From positions 83,858 to 94,276 of the forward strand of contig MU647106.1 in assembly GCA_026770585.1 (NCBI GenBank): 10,419 bases of DNA, written 5' to 3'. Made by a program: the position numbers and the translations under genes. The notes under the pieces were generated by a model. The model made no database searches and was not told where the DNA came from. It saw nothing but the letters and a program-made list of their open reading frames with translations. Shown piece after piece: positions 5,401 to 9,846 of this stretch. Source of the stretch: Baffinella frigidus. Its lineage: Eukaryota; Cryptophyceae; Cryptomonadales; Baffinellaceae. Numbering within the stretch: position 1 is the stretch's first letter; every line of letters begins with the position of its first letter.

Positions 5401-8400
5401 GCAGGGAGCACCTCGCGTGGTTCGACTTGGTCATGACCCACGACATCTTCCTCCTCCGCGCCGCCCAGGTGCCACACCCTCCTTCTACTGTTCACTATAC
5501 CGCAACTTACACCAGAAAACTGTCAACTACGAGCAACGCGACAACGGTACCTCCCAGGCGCGCTTGACATCAACCCTAAACTCTAAACCCTAAACCATAA
5601 ACCATAAACCATAAACCATAAACCATAAACCATAAACCCTGAACCCTAAACCCTCAACCCTCAACCCTAGACCCTAGACCCTAAATCCCAAACCCCAAAA
5701 CCCAAAACCTAAACCCTAAACACTAAACACTAAACTTTAAACCCTAAACCAGGAGCAATCAGCAGGGGTGTTCGTGAACGCAGCAGTGCCGAGCATCCAC
5801 CCGCGCCACCATCAGGTAGCTGGATGCGTGCTCATTTTTGCTTGGGTTTGCTCCGTTTTGCTCCTTTGGACACACCTACGTCTACTGAAAATGGTGTGAT
5901 GGAACGTGGCGGTGCACCGCCACCCATTGCACCGCCACCCATCATCCACCCCCGCCACCACCAGGTCACATCTCTCAATTTCAGAAACAAGTTTCGTTTT
6001 AATTCTGTACCGGGGTTTTCCTGATTTAGTACCACGAGACGAAACGTCGCGTTCTGAAATTGGTGCGTGTGAGACCTCGTGTGGTGGACGCGGCGGTGCC
6101 CATCACCCCCCCGCGCCACCATCAGGTTAGGCTTTGGGCTTCAGGGTTTGGGGTTCAGGGTTCCAGCATGTCGAAGCAAAGGCGGCTTCCGTCCTCGAGC
6201 ACCCACCGCCCCCCGATTCCCGAGAGCATCCACCGCCAACCTCTTGCCTCATCTCCCCGAGTCTCGGGAGTGCATCCGCGCATTTTCGCGGTGTGTGTGA
6301 GATGAGCATGGAAGAGGCACGCGATGAATCTGAAGTCACGGGAATCGTGATCGTGATTGATGCAATCAGGTGTACGCGAACAAGACGAGCCTGGTGTCGA
6401 TGATCGTCAGCCACAAGGCATCGCCCCCCCTTCCCCTCAGCCAGCGCCTGTCTGAACGCGTTCACGGATGGGTATACCCCTCCGTCCGGAGCGAATGCAG
6501 AGATGTCTCACGGTTGGTGGGGGTTGGGGCGTGGCAGGCCGGCACGGAGGGGCAGAGGCTGCGCCATCAGATCGCTGCCGCCTTCGGCGCCCCGCCTCCT
6601 CCTCCGTCAGGTAGTGGCGCGGGTGCGCCACCTCCAAGTGGCGCGGGGGCAGCTGGAGACAGCGCGGGGATCGAGGTGTTCGGGCACTCGTTCCGCCCGC
6701 TCCCCGACAAGGTCGCCCCCACCAACTTCTCTCCCTCTCTCTCTCTCGCAGTAGAGAGTCTGCAAACCTCACGAAAGCGAGATGCTAAAATCCGGACGAA
6801 ACACACTTCCGAATCTGCATGTTTGACGAAACCCCATTTTGAATCCTGAGGGAAGAAGGCTGACGAAACGTTTGGTGGAGCAGATGGGGGCGCTCGCGGG
6901 GCATATGTTCCACGTGGTGGTCGAGAACTCCCGCGCTGACTGCTACTTCTCCGAGAAACTCTTCGACGTAATCCCCACTCTCTAGGGTTCAGGGTATAGG
7001 GTGTAGCGCTTGACTTGCTTGACTGTCGTGGCTGCCTTGGCTGTCTTAGGGGACACGTGGTGGTCGAGAACTCCCGCGCGGATTGCTATTTCTCCGCGAG
7101 ACTCTTCGACGTAATCCCTAATCCCTAAACCCTAATGACCCCTGCACACTAATAACAAGGCCTTATTTGCAAAAACCTGAACTGGATAGGGTCTTAATTT
7201 CACTAAAATCCTAAACCCTCAACCCCAAACCCTAAACCTTGAACCCTTAACCCTCAACCCTCAACCCTAAACCCTAAACCCTAAACCCTAAACCCCAAAC
7301 CCCAAACCCTTAACCCCAAACACTAAACCCCAATCCCAGTACCCTGCACCAGGCGGTTGCCGCAGGCGCAGTGCCGATCTACTGGGGCTGCGAGAGGTGT
7401 GACCCTATCGAACATCTCTGCACCCCAAACCCCAAACACCAATCCCCAAACCTCAGACCCCAGACCCTAAACCCCAAACCCCGAACCCCACACCCCAAAC
7501 CCCAAACCCCAAACCCCAAACCCAAAACCCCAAACCACAGCCCCCAAACCCCAAACCCCAAACCACAGCCCCCAAACCCTAAACCCTAAACCTAAAACCC
7601 AAAACCTGAAACCGCAACTCAGAATCTCAGAAGTGCTGGACAGCAGCGGGATCCTGTTCTTCGACTCGCTCACAGACCTCGCGCCTCTCCTCGCCGCAGC
7701 CTCCCCGGGTATCCCTAAACCTGAATCTCTCAAGCCTAAACCCTGCACACCTAAACCCCAAGCCCTAGCCTCTGAACCCCAAATCCTAAACCGGGATGCT
7801 GTTGTTCGAATCACTCGCAGACCTCGCACCTCTCCTCGCCGCAGTCTCTCCAGGCGCATCCCACGTGGAACAGCCCCGCCGGCAGGCTCGTGAACGCCCG
7901 CGTGACCGGTCACGCGGACGCCGAAGCCAGACGGTCGGTCGTGACTGCCTTGCGTGTTCCTAGCTGAGACCCCTCGCCGCAGTCTCTCCAGGCGCATCCC
8001 ACTACTCTCCAAACCCGAATCCCCAAACCTTGAGCTCTAATCCCTGACCCTAAACCCGAACCCCCACTTCTTCGACTCACTGGCAGACCTGGCCAGGCAT
8101 AACCCCATAAACCAATCACCCCATAACCCCATAACCCCATAACCCCATAACCCCATAAATCCCCAACTCCATAACCCTAAACCTAATTCCTAACCCCCAA
8201 CCCTTGGAAACCTAACCCCGAAACACTCAACCCGCCTCTCCTCGCTGTCGCCTCCCCGGGCATATCTCCTTCTCGCTCAAACCCAAACCCCAAACCTTAA
8301 ATCCTAACCCCTAAACCTGATGCTCTAAACCCTAAACCCTTAACCCTAAACCCTAAACCCTAGACCCTGAACCCTGAACCCTAGACCCTGAACTCTTATC

Positions 8401-8583
8401 CCAAAACCCTGGTGGGCAGAGCTATACGCGGAGATGCTCCCCGCGGTGCGCCGCAACCTGGAGCTCCTGACCTCTGCCTACTCCAACATGTCCCCCCTCC
8501 ACCAGGTCTCCCCTCCCCCTTCCCGTGCTGCTCAACCAGGAGACGCCCCGTCTTCTGTGGCTACCTCAAACCTCGGAGACTAG
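2138..8583 (+). CDS. GT10 (alpha-1,3-fucosyltransferase-like) glycosyltransferase, type II membrane protein, multi-exon
   Basis: The gene is assembled by eye from exons 2138-2414, 2731-2864, a gap, about 5021-5068, 5200-5285, 5405-5468, a duplicated short exon between 5766 and 6125, 6370-6711, 6851-6967, 7353-7396, 7623-7708 and 8420-8505. It ends at the TAG at 8581 if read through. Family-typical landmarks occur in order: WLVEPEA...YDF; FDLVMTHD; KTSLVSMIVSHK; EGQRLRHQIAAAF; IEVFGHSF.PLPDK; HVVVENSRADCYFSEKLFD; AVAAGAVPIYWG; SGILFFDSL.DL. The last three match the GT10 donor-binding half, which normally transfers fucose from GDP-fucose to glycans in the Golgi. The N-terminal hydrophobic anchor fits this location. 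The donor and acceptor specificity cannot be read from the sequence. The segment 2865-5020 is unsolved, so the gene could be interrupted or defective. Confidence 0.75.
2415..2730 (+). other. Intron with ACCCTGA repeats and a TTTAAGG/TTTCGG stretch
   Basis: The GT at 2415 and the CAG at 2728-2730 bound the intron. Positions 2544-2582 are five tandem ACCCTGA units, followed by CTAAACG/CCCAAAC variants to about 2608. Positions 2650-2692 carry G-rich-strand units of GTTTAAGGTTTCG type, so both repeat orientations occur in one intron. Confidence 0.55.
2731..2864 (+). CDS. GT10 gene exon 2: stem region
   Basis: After CCGGCAG (2724-2730) the frame reads through a Gly/Asp/Lys-rich start to KWDLRVVESSFSDCSREAWI and NDTQRYQ, closing with CAG/GTCCGC at 2864/2865. 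The 134 bases are 2 + 44 codons and agree with the phase-1 end of exon 1. NDT is a potential N-glycosylation site, in keeping with a lumenal segment. There is no in-frame stop, GC3 is high, and I recognise no domain. Confidence 0.55.
2879..3281. mobile_element. MITE-like insertion of about 403 bp with terminal inverted repeats
   Basis: The left end 2879-2903 and the reverse complement of the right end 3258-3281 match at 23 of 25 positions with one gap (core ACCTCTGTCTC...AGTCTAT). A second exact 12-bp inverted pair lies inside at 2910-2921 and 3095-3106. The element is clearly more AT-rich than its surroundings and holds the perfect 16-bp palindrome CCATTGGATCCAATGG at 3206-3221. It has no transposase. 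An 86-codon open frame from 2873 to 3133 has no recognisable features. It sits 14 bases inside the intron after exon 2. I could not find a clear target-site duplication. Confidence 0.6.
3291..3700. repeat. Degenerate tandem or dispersed repeat block
   Basis: Related segments recur. GAGCACGCGGAGTTTTCGAC with a following GCGGGAGGC is near 3300-3335, with versions near 3578-3615 and 3737-3773. CCCTCGGCGG...GATTCCATGACGGG at 3421-3452 recurs as CCCCTCGGCGGGTTGATGCC at 3653-3679. A short TTTAGGGGG/TTAGGGG tract lies at 3378-3411. I see no exon here with family resemblance, although the GT10 gene should span it. Confidence 0.5.
3776..4262. repeat. Tandem array of poly-C plus GACGGGTACTGCC units
   Basis: Five units carry a run of 6 to 12 C followed by GACGGGTACTGCC or a close variant, with the core at 3805, 3921, 4041, about 4124 and 4245. 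The spacings are 116, 120, about 83 and 121. Several are preceded by a GTGCCGGGCCA-like or CACGGCCACTTCT-like block. At least two end in ACGTAAGG or ACGTGAGGG, which resemble 5' splice sites. The open frames on either strand over the array look like repeat translations, not a conserved protein. Confidence 0.7.
3835..3897. other. Two adjacent perfect hairpins
   Basis: Hairpin one is 3835-3847 paired with 3851-3863, thirteen perfect base pairs around a three-base ACG loop. Hairpin two starts on the next base: 3864-3874 paired with 3887-3897, eleven perfect pairs around a GC-rich 12-base loop. Both lie within one unit of the poly-C tandem array. The other units do not show the same perfect pairing. 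Confidence 0.8.
4263..4602. other. Unassigned stretch with a G10 run and a 19-bp tandem repeat
   Basis: A run of ten G lies at 4369-4378. TGGTTGTTGAC occurs three times at exact 19-base spacing (4546, 4565, 4584). The part 4440-4530 is GAG/GCTGAG-rich. No convincing exon is seen on either strand. Confidence 0.4.
4603..4786 (+). CDS. Low-confidence candidate exon of the GT10 gene
   Basis: GAGCAG (4597-4602) is followed by an open frame beginning RDRMVILVDYDLPQ, then LFGGILQLPPRASRHLRRVF, and a possible CGC/GTGTGC donor at 4786. It lies where the N-terminal half of the GT10 domain is expected and just before a telomere-repeat intron. GC3 is high at its start only. A minus-strand open frame also covers it. 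I cannot match it to a GT10 motif. Confidence 0.25.
4795..4912. repeat. Telomere-like CCCTAAA array
   Basis: CCCTAAA units with CCTTAAA, CCCTCAA, CCCAAAA, TCCAAAA and CCCGAAA variants, which decay towards the right. The tract is intronic in the GT10 gene model. Confidence 0.9.
5021..5068 (+). CDS. GT10 gene exon (N-terminal half), tentative
   Basis: CATTGTCCACCTGTTACTC...CAGCAG (ending 5020) is a plausible pyrimidine-rich 3' splice site. The frame reads GILSVLGGTKTVLIRV and ends at GTG/GTGAGA (5068/5069). It is 48 bases in phase 0 on both sides, which matches the phase-0 exon at 5200 and gives LIRV-AWLVEPEA. The alternating hydrophobic strand before WLVEP fits the fold of the family, but the left boundary is a guess. 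Confidence 0.4.
5200..5285 (+). CDS. GT10 gene exon: WLVEPEA segment
   Basis: After CCTCTCCGCAG (5189-5199) the frame reads AWLVEPEAVCPSCYDFVRSV and CPPLSSLPT, ending AAC/GTGGAT at 5285/5286. Its 86 bases leave phase 2, and the exon at 5405 supplies the missing base. A 'W..E...l.P..Y.f' run just before 'FDLVLTHD' is typical of GT10-like enzymes of microbes and algae. A longer reading in another frame (to 5369, donor GTAAAG) is also phase-compatible. It resembles the family less. Confidence 0.6.
5286..5404 (+). other. Intron with CT-repeat 3' splice site
   Basis: It begins GTGGATG and ends CTCTCTCTCTCTCTTGAGCGCAG at 5382-5404. An inner GT at 5370 would make a very short 35-base intron instead. 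It has no telomere-like repeat, unlike most introns here. Confidence 0.55.
5405..5468 (+). CDS. GT10 gene exon: FDLVMTHD motif
   Basis: The exon reads EHLAWFDLVMTHDIFLLRAA and Q, between the CT-tract acceptor at 5404 and a CAG/GTGCCA donor at 5468/5469. 'FDLVLTHD..LL' is a recognised stretch of GT10-like enzymes preceding the region that contacts the acceptor side. It is 1 + 21 codons and leaves phase 0. Confidence 0.7.
5569..5752. repeat. Telomere-like CCCTAAA array with a block of CCATAAA units
   Basis: Flanking CCCTAAA, CCCTCAA and CCCTAGA units enclose six tandem ACCATAA units at about 5594-5635, a locally amplified variant. The tract is intronic in the GT10 gene. Confidence 0.9.
5766..5815 (+). 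CDS. Candidate GT10 exon, copy 1 of three similar segments
   Basis: After ATCAGCAG the frame reads VFVNAAVPSIHPRHHQ and ends CAG/GTAGCT at 5815/5816, phase 0, as needed by the exon at 6370. In the family a 'vF.p....wI.P' segment lies between FDLVLTHD and K..LVS, so position and sense are right. The left boundary does not agree in phase with the exon ending at 5468. Similar segments end at 5964 and 6125, so I cannot say which copy is used. Confidence 0.35.
5901..5964 (+). pseudogene. Copy 2 of the PRHHQ exon-like segment
   Basis: It reads APPPIAPPPIIHPRHHQ before CAG/GTCACA at 5964/5965. The end matches copy 1 (IHPRHHQ), but the front carries an internal duplication of GCACCGCCACCCAT. It could be a decayed exon duplicate or an alternative exon. 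Confidence 0.4.
5975..6063. repeat. Small foldback element
   Basis: CAATTTCAGAA at 5976-5986 is an exact reverse complement of 6052-6062, and GTTTCGT at 5991-5997 pairs with 6039-6045 inside it. The segment is AT-rich compared with its flanks and lies between exon-like copies 2 and 3. It looks like a short inverted-repeat insertion or an imperfect hairpin. Confidence 0.5.
6078..6125 (+). pseudogene. Copy 3 of the PRHHQ exon-like segment
   Basis: It reads VVDAAVPITPPRHHQ before CAG/GTTAGG at 6125/6126. It shares AAVP and PRHHQ with copy 1 and the same phase at its donor. It is followed directly by a G-rich telomere-like stretch (6126-6165). I see no in-phase acceptor. Confidence 0.4.
6126..6369 (+). 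other. Intronic stretch; G-rich repeat then no clear gene
   Basis: Positions 6126-6165 carry degraded GGGTTTGGGGTTCAGGG units in the G-rich orientation. The rest, up to the CAATCAG acceptor at 6369, has a repeated GAGCACCC/GAGCATCC ACCGCC motif (6198 and 6226) and open frames without recognisable content. Confidence 0.35.
6370..6711 (+). CDS. GT10 gene exon: LVSMIVSHK, RLRHQIAAAF and FGHSF motifs
   Basis: It is open for 114 codons in phase 0 at both ends, between CAATCAG at 6369 and AAG/GTCGCC at 6711/6712. It starts VYANKTSLVSMIVSHKA, passes EGQRLRHQIAAAF, a Pro/Gly/Ser insert (PPPPPSGSGAGAPPPSG) and ends GIEVFGHSFRPLPDK. The order K..LVS.I.S.K, then GHRLR..IA, then I.VFGHGF..L..K is the start of the Rossmann-like donor half in GT10 enzymes. 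About 40 residues between SHKAS and EGQ are longer than usual and may hide a short intron (GTATAC at 6471 to GCAG at 6499). The Pro-rich insert is also unusual. Confidence 0.75.
6712..6850 (+). other. Intron with a CT tract and a decayed exon start
   Basis: GTCGCC at 6712 is followed by CTCTCCCTCTCTCTCTCTCGCAG ending at 6750. The first possible exon there reads VESLQTS in the right region of the family ('ve.L..Y'), but its phase would place TAG at the junction. I therefore extend the intron to the GAG at 6850. The rest is AT-richer, with repeated GACGAAAC words. Confidence 0.4.
6851..6967 (+). CDS. GT10 gene exon: VVVENSR...FSEKLFD donor-binding motif
   Basis: The exon begins RRLTKRLVEQMGALAGHMF and ends HVVVENSRADCYFSEKLFD before GAC/GTAATC at 6967/6968. 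It is 117 bases, phase 0 on both sides. 'f.vviENs...nYfTEKl.d' is the diagnostic GT10 motif. In characterised alpha-1,3-fucosyltransferases this region contacts GDP-fucose, and the Glu and Lys of EKL are conserved. Both are present here. It joins AVAAGAVPIYWG of the next exon without a gap, as expected for the family. Confidence 0.88.
7054..7110 (+). pseudogene. Ghost copy of the VVVENSR...FSEKLFD exon end
   Basis: The 57 bases match 6911-6967 at 52 positions, including the following GTAATCCC donor context. The frame is open for 19 codons. Three of the five changes are silent. The other two turn the conserved Glu-Lys of EKLFD into Ala-Arg. The only nearby acceptor (TTAG ending 7049) gives the wrong phase for joining the exon at 6711. 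It is most likely a non-functional exon duplicate. Confidence 0.8.
7206..7336. repeat. Telomere-like CCCTAAA/CCCCAAA array
   Basis: The units are CCCTCAA, CCCCAAA, CCCTTAA and four consecutive CCCTAAA (about 7264-7292). It ends shortly before the acceptor of the exon at 7353. Confidence 0.9.
7353..7396 (+). CDS. GT10 gene exon: AVAAGAVPIYWG motif
   Basis: A 44-base exon reads AVAAGAVPIYWGCER, from GCACCAG at 7352 to GAGAG/GTGTGA at 7396/7397. '.a..gtVPiYwG.p.i' follows the EKL.d motif directly in GT10 enzymes and helps form the nucleotide-sugar pocket. It enters in phase 0 and leaves in phase 2, completed by the first base at 7623. Confidence 0.85.
7397..7622. repeat. Intron filled by CCCCAAA-type telomere variants
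   Basis: It opens GTGTGACCCTATCG. From about 7422 to 7612 nearly everything is CCCCAAA, CCCCAGA, CCACAGC or CCCTAAA units, ending AACTCAG at 7622. A 20-base block CAAACCACAGCCCCCAAACC is repeated (7532 and 7560), showing a local duplication. Pro/Lys/Thr-rich translations of this tract are not genes. Confidence 0.85.
7623..7708 (+). CDS. GT10 gene exon: SGILFFDSLTDL segment
   Basis: It reads ISEVLDSSGILFFDSLTDLA and PLLAAASPG, ending CCGG/GTATCC at 7708/7709. In the family 'i...fd..gil.fds..dl..ll' follows VPIYWG by a few residues, exactly as here. It is 1 + 28 codons + 1, leaving phase 1. Four partial copies lie in the next intron. Confidence 0.85.
7792..7864 (+). pseudogene. Ghost copy 2 of the FFDSLTDL exon
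   Basis: It reads GMLLFESLADLAPLLAAVSPG in frame, closely matching GILFFDSLTDLAPLLAAASP. The donor GT is changed to GC (CCAG/GCGCAT) and no acceptor AG lies directly in front. The splice signals are therefore lost although the frame is intact. Confidence 0.8.
7898..7917. other. Perfect 20-bp palindrome
   Basis: CCGCGTGACCGGTCACGCGG is a perfect inverted repeat with no loop. It lies between ghost copies 2 and 3 in the intron. A symmetric protein-binding site or a chance fold are both possible. Confidence 0.85.
7972..8002 (+). pseudogene. Ghost copy 3 of the FFDSLTDL exon (31-bp fragment)
   Basis: These 31 bases are identical to 7834-7864 in ghost copy 2 (CCTCGCCGCAGTCTCTCCAG and 11 more), 138 bases apart. 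It was therefore probably copied from copy 2, not from the functional exon. Confidence 0.8.
8067..8094 (+). pseudogene. Ghost copy 4 of the FFDSLTDL exon (fragment)
   Basis: The codons read FFDSLADLA, matching FFDSLTDLA. Nothing of the exon remains on either side. Confidence 0.65.
8099..8160. repeat. (CCCCATAA)n microarray
   Basis: Successive ATAACCCC units with one AATCACCCC interruption. This is an 8-base derivative of the telomere-like unit, amplified locally. Confidence 0.9.
8233..8266 (+). pseudogene. Ghost copy 5 of the FFDSLTDL exon (3' fragment)
   Basis: CGCCTCTCCTCGCTGTCGCC followed by TCCCCGGGCATATC matches the end of the exon at about 7681-7714. The donor is GC where the intact exon has GT. 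Confidence 0.65.
8278..8408. repeat. Telomere-like CCCTAAA array
   Basis: Mixed CCCTAAA, CCCCAAA, CCCTAGA and CCCTGAA units lie upstream of the acceptor for the exon at 8420. Confidence 0.9.
8420..8505 (+). CDS. GT10 gene exon: C-terminal helix
   Basis: After GGTGGGCAG the frame reads ELYAEMLPAVRRNLELLTSA and YSNMSPLHQ, ending CAG/GTCTCC at 8505/8506. Its 2-base start completes the phase-1 exon at 7708. 'lY..ml.a...N....' is a usual C-terminal piece of GT10 proteins. If 8506 is not used as a donor, translation continues 25 codons and stops at TAG 8581-8583. If it is used, a 34-base CT-rich intron (8506-8539, ending AACCAG) would lead to a different tail. Confidence 0.75.
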
Positions 8584-8616
8584 AGCGGGAGACTCACGGG
8601 GGCGGGCGGGGTGCAG

Positions 8617-8730
8617 ATGTGGGAGGGAGGGGGGCGGAGGCTGGCGCAGAGGCTGGCGTGGGTCGCGATCTCGCACCCGGCGCGCGACGCCGCCTTCTCT
8701 GCCGGGGAGCCCGTTACTTTACAATATGTG
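8617..8730 (+). CDS. First visible exon of a second plus-strand gene, Ig-like fold start
   Basis: The frame begins with ATG at 8617 (or a GTGCAG acceptor ending 8616). It reads MWEGGGRRLAQRLAWVAISH then PARDAAFSAGEPVTLQYV, to GTG/GTGTGT at 8730/8731. The pattern 'P..gA.f.aGepV.l' is common at the start of secreted immunoglobulin-like beta-sandwich domains. GC3 is very high and the phase is 0. It starts only about 35 bases after the proposed stop of the GT10 gene, so it could be a further exon of that gene. The function is unknown. Confidence 0.4.
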
Positions 8731-8934
8731 GTGTGTGCCCCTCTTCTTGAGATTTGGACGCTTGATTTTTTTGTTATGCAAAAGTGGTCACTAAAAGGAG
8801 TGAGCTGAGACCCCTCTGTACGACGGTTGACTGGTCGGAGGGGTTTGGTTTATGTGGTGTGAGGATGACGGCGGCGCGCGGGGCAGAGGAGAGGGTAAGG
8901 CAAGGGTTGCGCTTGACGGTTGGGCGCGGCGCAG

Positions 8935-8998
8935 GTGAGGGCGCGCGCGGAACAGCGAAGCCACGCGGGGTGGTGCGCTGCCGTGCTCCTCCTCAACG
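8935..8998 (+). CDS. Second candidate exon of the right-hand gene
   Basis: After GGCGCAG (8928-8934) it reads VRARAEQRSHAGWCAAVLLL and N, ending AACG/GTCTGC at 8998/8999. It enters in phase 0, matching the previous exon, and leaves in phase 1. A 'W...v.LNG' strand fits a beta-sandwich continuing from the previous exon. A partial second copy of its end lies at 9069-9095. Confidence 0.4.
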
Positions 8999-9000
8999 GT

Positions 9001-9033
9001 CTGCCTCTCTCTCTCGCACTCTCTCTTTCGCTA

Positions 9034-9064
<31 letters not shown>

Positions 9065-9095
9065 TTCGCCGTGCTCCTCCGCAAACGTCTGTCTC
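9001..9095 (+). repeat. CT-rich tract followed by a duplicate of an exon end
   Basis: Positions 9005-9068 are CTCTCT with a few interruptions, a strong plus-strand polypyrimidine tract. CCGTGCTCCTCC at 8981-8992 recurs at 9069-9080 with the same downstream context (CAACGGTCTG and CAAACGTCTG). The end of the exon at 8935-8998 thus seems duplicated on the far side of the tract. Confidence 0.65.
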
Positions 9096-9111
9096 GCGCT
9101 CCCCCGCGGGT

Positions 9112-9118
9112 TTGGGGT

Positions 9119-9150
<32 letters not shown>

Positions 9151-9153
9151 GGT
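9112..9153. repeat. (GGGTTGA)n array
   Basis: Five GGGTTGA units end in GGGTTTGAG, a G-rich-orientation variant of the telomere-like repeat inside a plus-strand intron. Confidence 0.9.
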
Positions 9154-9211
9154 TTGAGAGTGAGAGGCCTTGATTAGTAGCAACACGGTCGCCTCGCATC
9201 CCCCCCCACAG

Positions 9212-9342
9212 AGGCTACGTCTGAGCAGGACCTCATCTCTCTGATCTCTCTGACACGCGAGGGGGTGTCGGGTGGCAACAGCCGCTGCTGGTTGTCGGGA
9301 GCAGGCACGAGTGCCTTTGTCGAGTTGCTCCTTCCCGCCGAT
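9212..9342 (+). CDS. Candidate exon of the right-hand gene containing copy 1 of exon A
   Basis: After CCCCCCCACAG (ending 9211) the frame fits the phase-1 exon at 8998 and reads ATSEQDLISLISLTREGVSG, then SAFVELLLPADL. From about 9281 on it is homologous to 9421-9486, but one inserted base shifts the frame relative to that copy. The donor after PADL is lost and the sequence runs directly into CCCTAAAC repeats. The front half may be a real exon ending near 9263 and the rest a ghost. Confidence 0.35.
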
Positions 9343-9344
9343 CT

Positions 9345-9417
9345 AAATCCTCAACCCTACACCCTAAACCTTAAGCCCTAAGCCCTAAGCCCTAAGCCCT
9401 AAGCCCTAAGGCCTAAA
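9345..9417. repeat. (CCCTAAG)n array
   Basis: After a few CCCTACA/CCCTAAA units, six tandem CCCTAAG units occur at about 9374-9411. This is another locally fixed variant. Confidence 0.9.
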
Positions 9418-9420
9418 CAG

Positions 9421-9486
9421 GTCTGGTGGTCGGCAGCAGACACGAGTGCGCGGTCTCGCTGCTCCTCCCCGCCGATCTTCTCCAAG
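9421..9486 (+). CDS. Exon A copy 2 of the right-hand gene
   Basis: Bounded by CTAAACAG at 9420 and CCAAG/GTGCAC at 9486/9487, it reads LVVGSRHECAVSLLLPADLL and Q. It is 2 + 21 codons + 1, a symmetric phase 1-1 exon, which can be duplicated without changing the frame. It is the only one of the three copies with both splice sites and an intact frame. 'H.C.V.LLLPADLL' followed by GEN.VEV looks like beta-strands of an Ig-like domain. The family is unknown. Confidence 0.45.
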
Positions 9487-9578
9487 GTGCACTTTTGAGC
9501 ACTCTCCACTCTTCCGAACCGGGCTCGTCTCAAGGCTCATAGACTTTTGGATCACTCTTATCTATTCTTGAGAGAGTA

Positions 9579-9583
9579 CAGAA

Positions 9584-9618
<35 letters not shown>

Positions 9619-9644
9619 AGAAGAAGCAGAGGAGGAGGAAGAAG
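9579..9644. repeat. (GAA)n trinucleotide tract
   Basis: About 65 bases of GAA/GGA/GCA triplets abut the 5' side of exon A copy 3. They replace the part that would match the start of the other copies. Confidence 0.9.
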
Positions 9645-9687
9645 TGTGCAGTCGCTCTGCTCCTGCCCGCCGATCTGCTCCGCCAAG
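9641..9687 (+). pseudogene. Exon A copy 3, 5' end replaced by GAA repeats
   Basis: It reads CAVALLLPADLLRQ before CCAAG/GTGCCC at 9687/9688, the same donor phase as copy 2. Upstream, the GAA tract replaces the region holding VGSRHE, and there is no pyrimidine-rich acceptor. It may be a ghost, or an exon whose start has been rewritten by repeat expansion. Confidence 0.5.
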
Positions 9688-9846
9688 GTGCCCTCACACC
9701 CCCGGGTTTTGGGTGTCAGGTTCAAGGTGTTGTGGTGCAGGCGTAGGGGCGGTTGCCGGTATGAGTGCTCATATTTTGCGCATGAGTGCGGCGGGACGCA
9801 CACTCGGTGGCCGTGTTGGTACTGATCACAGTCCCTCTCTGCCCAG

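Larger units (their letters stand above)
6968..7352 (+). other. Intron with a ghost exon and telomere-like repeats
   Basis: The intron starts GTAATC and ends GCACCAG at 7352. It contains a short G-rich repeat (6982-7008), a second copy of the preceding exon's end (7054-7110), an AT-rich stretch (7141-7205) and a CCCTAAA/CCCCAAA array (7206-7336). Confidence 0.7.
7709..8419 (+). other. 711-base intron with four ghost copies of the preceding exon
   Basis: It begins GTATCC and ends GGGCAG at 8419. Between telomere-like tracts of several types it holds partial copies of the exon 7623-7708 at 7792, 7972, 8067 and 8233. It also holds a perfect 20-bp palindrome and a CCCATAA microarray. Confidence 0.75.

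Noticed and set aside
7371-7589. Open frame rich in NPKP/TPNPK repeats
   Set aside because: It is a translation of the CCCCAAA/CCCTAAA array in an intron. Only its first 26 bases belong to a real exon, the VPIYWG exon at 7353-7396.
7467-8012. 181-codon minus-strand open frame with GFGVWGLG repeats
   Set aside because: It is a shadow of the telomere-like arrays and of the antisense of GT10 exon 7623-7708 and its ghosts.
8099-8160. CRISPR-like direct repeats
   Set aside because: The units are 7-8 bases with no spacers and the context is eukaryotic introns.
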